DNA of 13,748 nucleotides, taken from contig JAOPVM010000324.1 in NCBI GenBank assembly GCA_025966215.1, positions 1-13,748 of the forward strand. Direction: 5' to 3'. This document shows, one piece after another, positions 12,827 to 13,748 of this stretch (positions are counted from its first letter, which is position 1; the number at the start of each line of letters is the position of its first letter). A program made the translations under genes and the position numbers. The notes under the pieces are model-generated. The model was not told the DNA's origin and searched no databases. It worked only from the letters and a program-made list of their open reading frames with translations. The stretch is from Klenkia sp. GTDB taxonomy: Bacteria > Actinomycetota > Actinomycetes > Mycobacteriales > Geodermatophilaceae.

Positions 12827-13748
12827 ATGGCCCCCACCCCGCGCGACCTCCTCCCGCTGGCCACCGCGACCCCCTGGGCGGTGTGGGCGGCCCTGCGCGC
12901 CACGGGCACCGAGCAGGGCTTCCCGCTGGTGCCGGCGTTGTCGTTCACGCCCTACGCGGCGCTCACCTCGGTGCTGCCGCTGGGGTTCGCGGTCGCCCGC
13001 CGGTCGGCCCCGGCGGCCCTGCTGGCCGGCGTCGCCACCGGGGCGCTGACCACCGCCGTGCTCGCCCGCCGGGGCACCCGACCCACCCCGGAGGGAGGAG
13101 TGTCCTTCCGGCTGGGCACCGTCAACCTGCTGCACGGCCGGGCCGACCCCGCCGGGCTGGTGGCGCTGGTCCGCCGGGAGCGGCTGGACGCCCTGGCGCT
13201 GCAGGAGGTCACCCCCGAGGCCGAGGCGGGCCTGCGCGCCGCGGGCATCGGAGACCTGCTGGCGCACGACCACGTGGTGCAGGCCAGGCCGGGCAACCCG
13301 CCCGGTGCCGGTGGAGCCGTGTTCTCCCGGTTCCCGCTCACGGGCCGGACCACCGTGCCGGGCCGCTTCGACCAGCCCCGGGCGGTGCTGGACGTGCCCG
13401 GCGCACTCGCCGTGGACCTCACCGCGGTGCACAGCCAGCCACCCGCCGGGTCTCCCGCCGGCGTCGCCGGGTGGACCGCCGACCTGACCGCGCTGCCCGA
13501 CCCCGGCACCGACGCCGTCCGGGTGCTGGCCGGGGACCACAACGCCACGTTCGACCACGCCGGGTTCCGCCGGCTGCTCGCCCGCGGGTACGTCGACGCG
13601 GCCCGCGCGGCCGGGCAGGCGCTGACCACCACCTGGACGCCCCGCCGGTGGCCGCACCCGCAGCTGGTCATCGACCACGTGCTGGTCGACCGCCGGGTCG
13701 GGGTGCGCGCGGTGCGGGTGCACCGGGTGGCCGGCAGCGACCACCGAG
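12827..13748 (+). CDS. Membrane-anchored endonuclease/exonuclease/phosphatase-family protein (3' end cut by window)
   Basis: The frame is open from ATG 12827 to the window end (307 codons seen) and the stop lies beyond. Residues 8-26, about 36-57 and 62-80 are hydrophobic and probably form two or three membrane segments. The catalytic EEP domain follows from about 92. Its motifs are TVNLLHG (98-104, Asn100), LALQEVTP (123-130, Glu127), GGAVFSR (162-168), VHSQPP (201-206), GDHNAT (236-241, Asp237 and Asn239), VIDHVLV (281-287, Asp283 and His284) and SDHR at the very end (304-307). This Mg-dependent fold cleaves phosphodiesters in nucleic acids or lipids. The active site is probably outside the cell, but the substrate is unknown. 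The only start signal is a TAnnnT box just upstream, since no ribosome site is visible. It diverges from the CYTH-CHAD operon across 129 bp. The last SDHR is usually close to the C-terminus, so little is missing. Confidence 0.88.
   Translation, partial: MAPTPRDLLPLATATPWAVWAALRATGTEQGFPLVPALSFTPYAALTSVLPLGFAVARRSAPAALLAGVATGALTTAVLARRGTRPTPEGGVSFRLGTVNLLHGRADPAGLVALVRRERLDALALQEVTPEAEAGLRAAGIGDLLAHDHVVQARPGNPPGAGGAVFSRFPLTGRTTVPGRFDQPRAVLDVPGALAVDLTAVHSQPPAGSPAGVAGWTADLTALPDPGTDAVRVLAGDHNATFDHAGFRRLLARGYVDAARAAGQALTTTWTPRRWPHPQLVIDHVLVDRRVGVRAVRVHRVAGSDHR

Noticed and set aside
13262..13278. Other CACGTG hexamers (near 226, 1197, 2323, 2945, 3592, 5149, 10343, 10785, 13270, 13675) as further parS sites
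   Set aside because: None has the full TTYC/GRAA flanks; they fall mainly in coding sequence and fit chance in GC-rich DNA.
12812..13744. Minus-strand open frame opposite the EEP gene
   Set aside because: The plus strand carries all EEP catalytic motifs in order; the antisense frame has none.
1..13748. Mobile elements, CRISPR arrays, tRNA or rRNA genes, riboswitches
   Set aside because: I saw no transposase or integrase motifs, regularly spaced repeats, target-site duplications or tRNA-like folds when reading both strands.

Overview
The window is very GC-rich, with strong G/C third-position bias, frequent GTG and TTG starts, and TAnnnT -10-like boxes close to start codons. Together with the gene families present, this points to a high-GC actinobacterium. 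Geodermatophilaceae or a relative (Blastococcus, Modestobacter, Geodermatophilus) is my guess from general impression, not from a search. I see no rRNA, tRNA, insertion sequence, CRISPR or prophage signal. It reads as ordinary chromosome with tightly packed genes.

Layout. (1) 2-2440, plus strand: an acyl-CoA operon with a thiolase tail, a 286-aa 3-hydroxyacyl-CoA dehydrogenase and a PaaG-like isomerase, followed by a histidine phosphatase. Stop and start codons overlap or nearly touch. This resembles the lower phenylacetate or beta-oxidation steps. (2) 2446-3603, minus strand: a small four-cysteine protein and an aldo/keto reductase. (3) 3679-4634, plus strand: a UlaG-like metallo-beta-lactamase-fold protein, apparently from a leaderless promoter, and a 90-aa very acidic protein. 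(4) 4639-4652: a perfect 14-bp palindrome identical to a classical ParB-binding parS core, between two converging genes. (5) 4670-7252, minus strand: an alpha/beta hydrolase, an SRPBCC protein and a GntR/UTRA regulator. The regulator's upstream region carries a DasR-like GTCTAGAC dyad. (6) 7456-8717, plus strand: two TetR-family regulators. The second converges on the next gene so tightly that both stop codons use one CTAG. (7) 8714-12697, minus strand: an operon transcribed as CYTH-CHAD protein, then amidohydrolase (4-bp overlap), then membrane metallophosphoesterase (31-bp gap). (8) 12827 to the end, plus strand and divergent from the operon: a membrane-anchored endonuclease/exonuclease/phosphatase-fold enzyme, cut by the window edge.

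How the parts may work together. The first operon is catabolic. The GntR/SRPBCC/hydrolase run looks like a small locally controlled module. The CYTH-CHAD operon with its divergent neighbour joins three phosphate-related folds (tri- or polyphosphate binding, metallophosphoesterase, EEP phosphodiesterase) and one metal-dependent hydrolase. The CYTH and CHAD domains are separated by an acidic stretch and a histone-H1-like Ala/Lys coiled coil. The most notable non-coding signals are the parS-like site and the three dyads upstream of the GntR and first TetR genes. I found no clear-cut new defence or mobile system.
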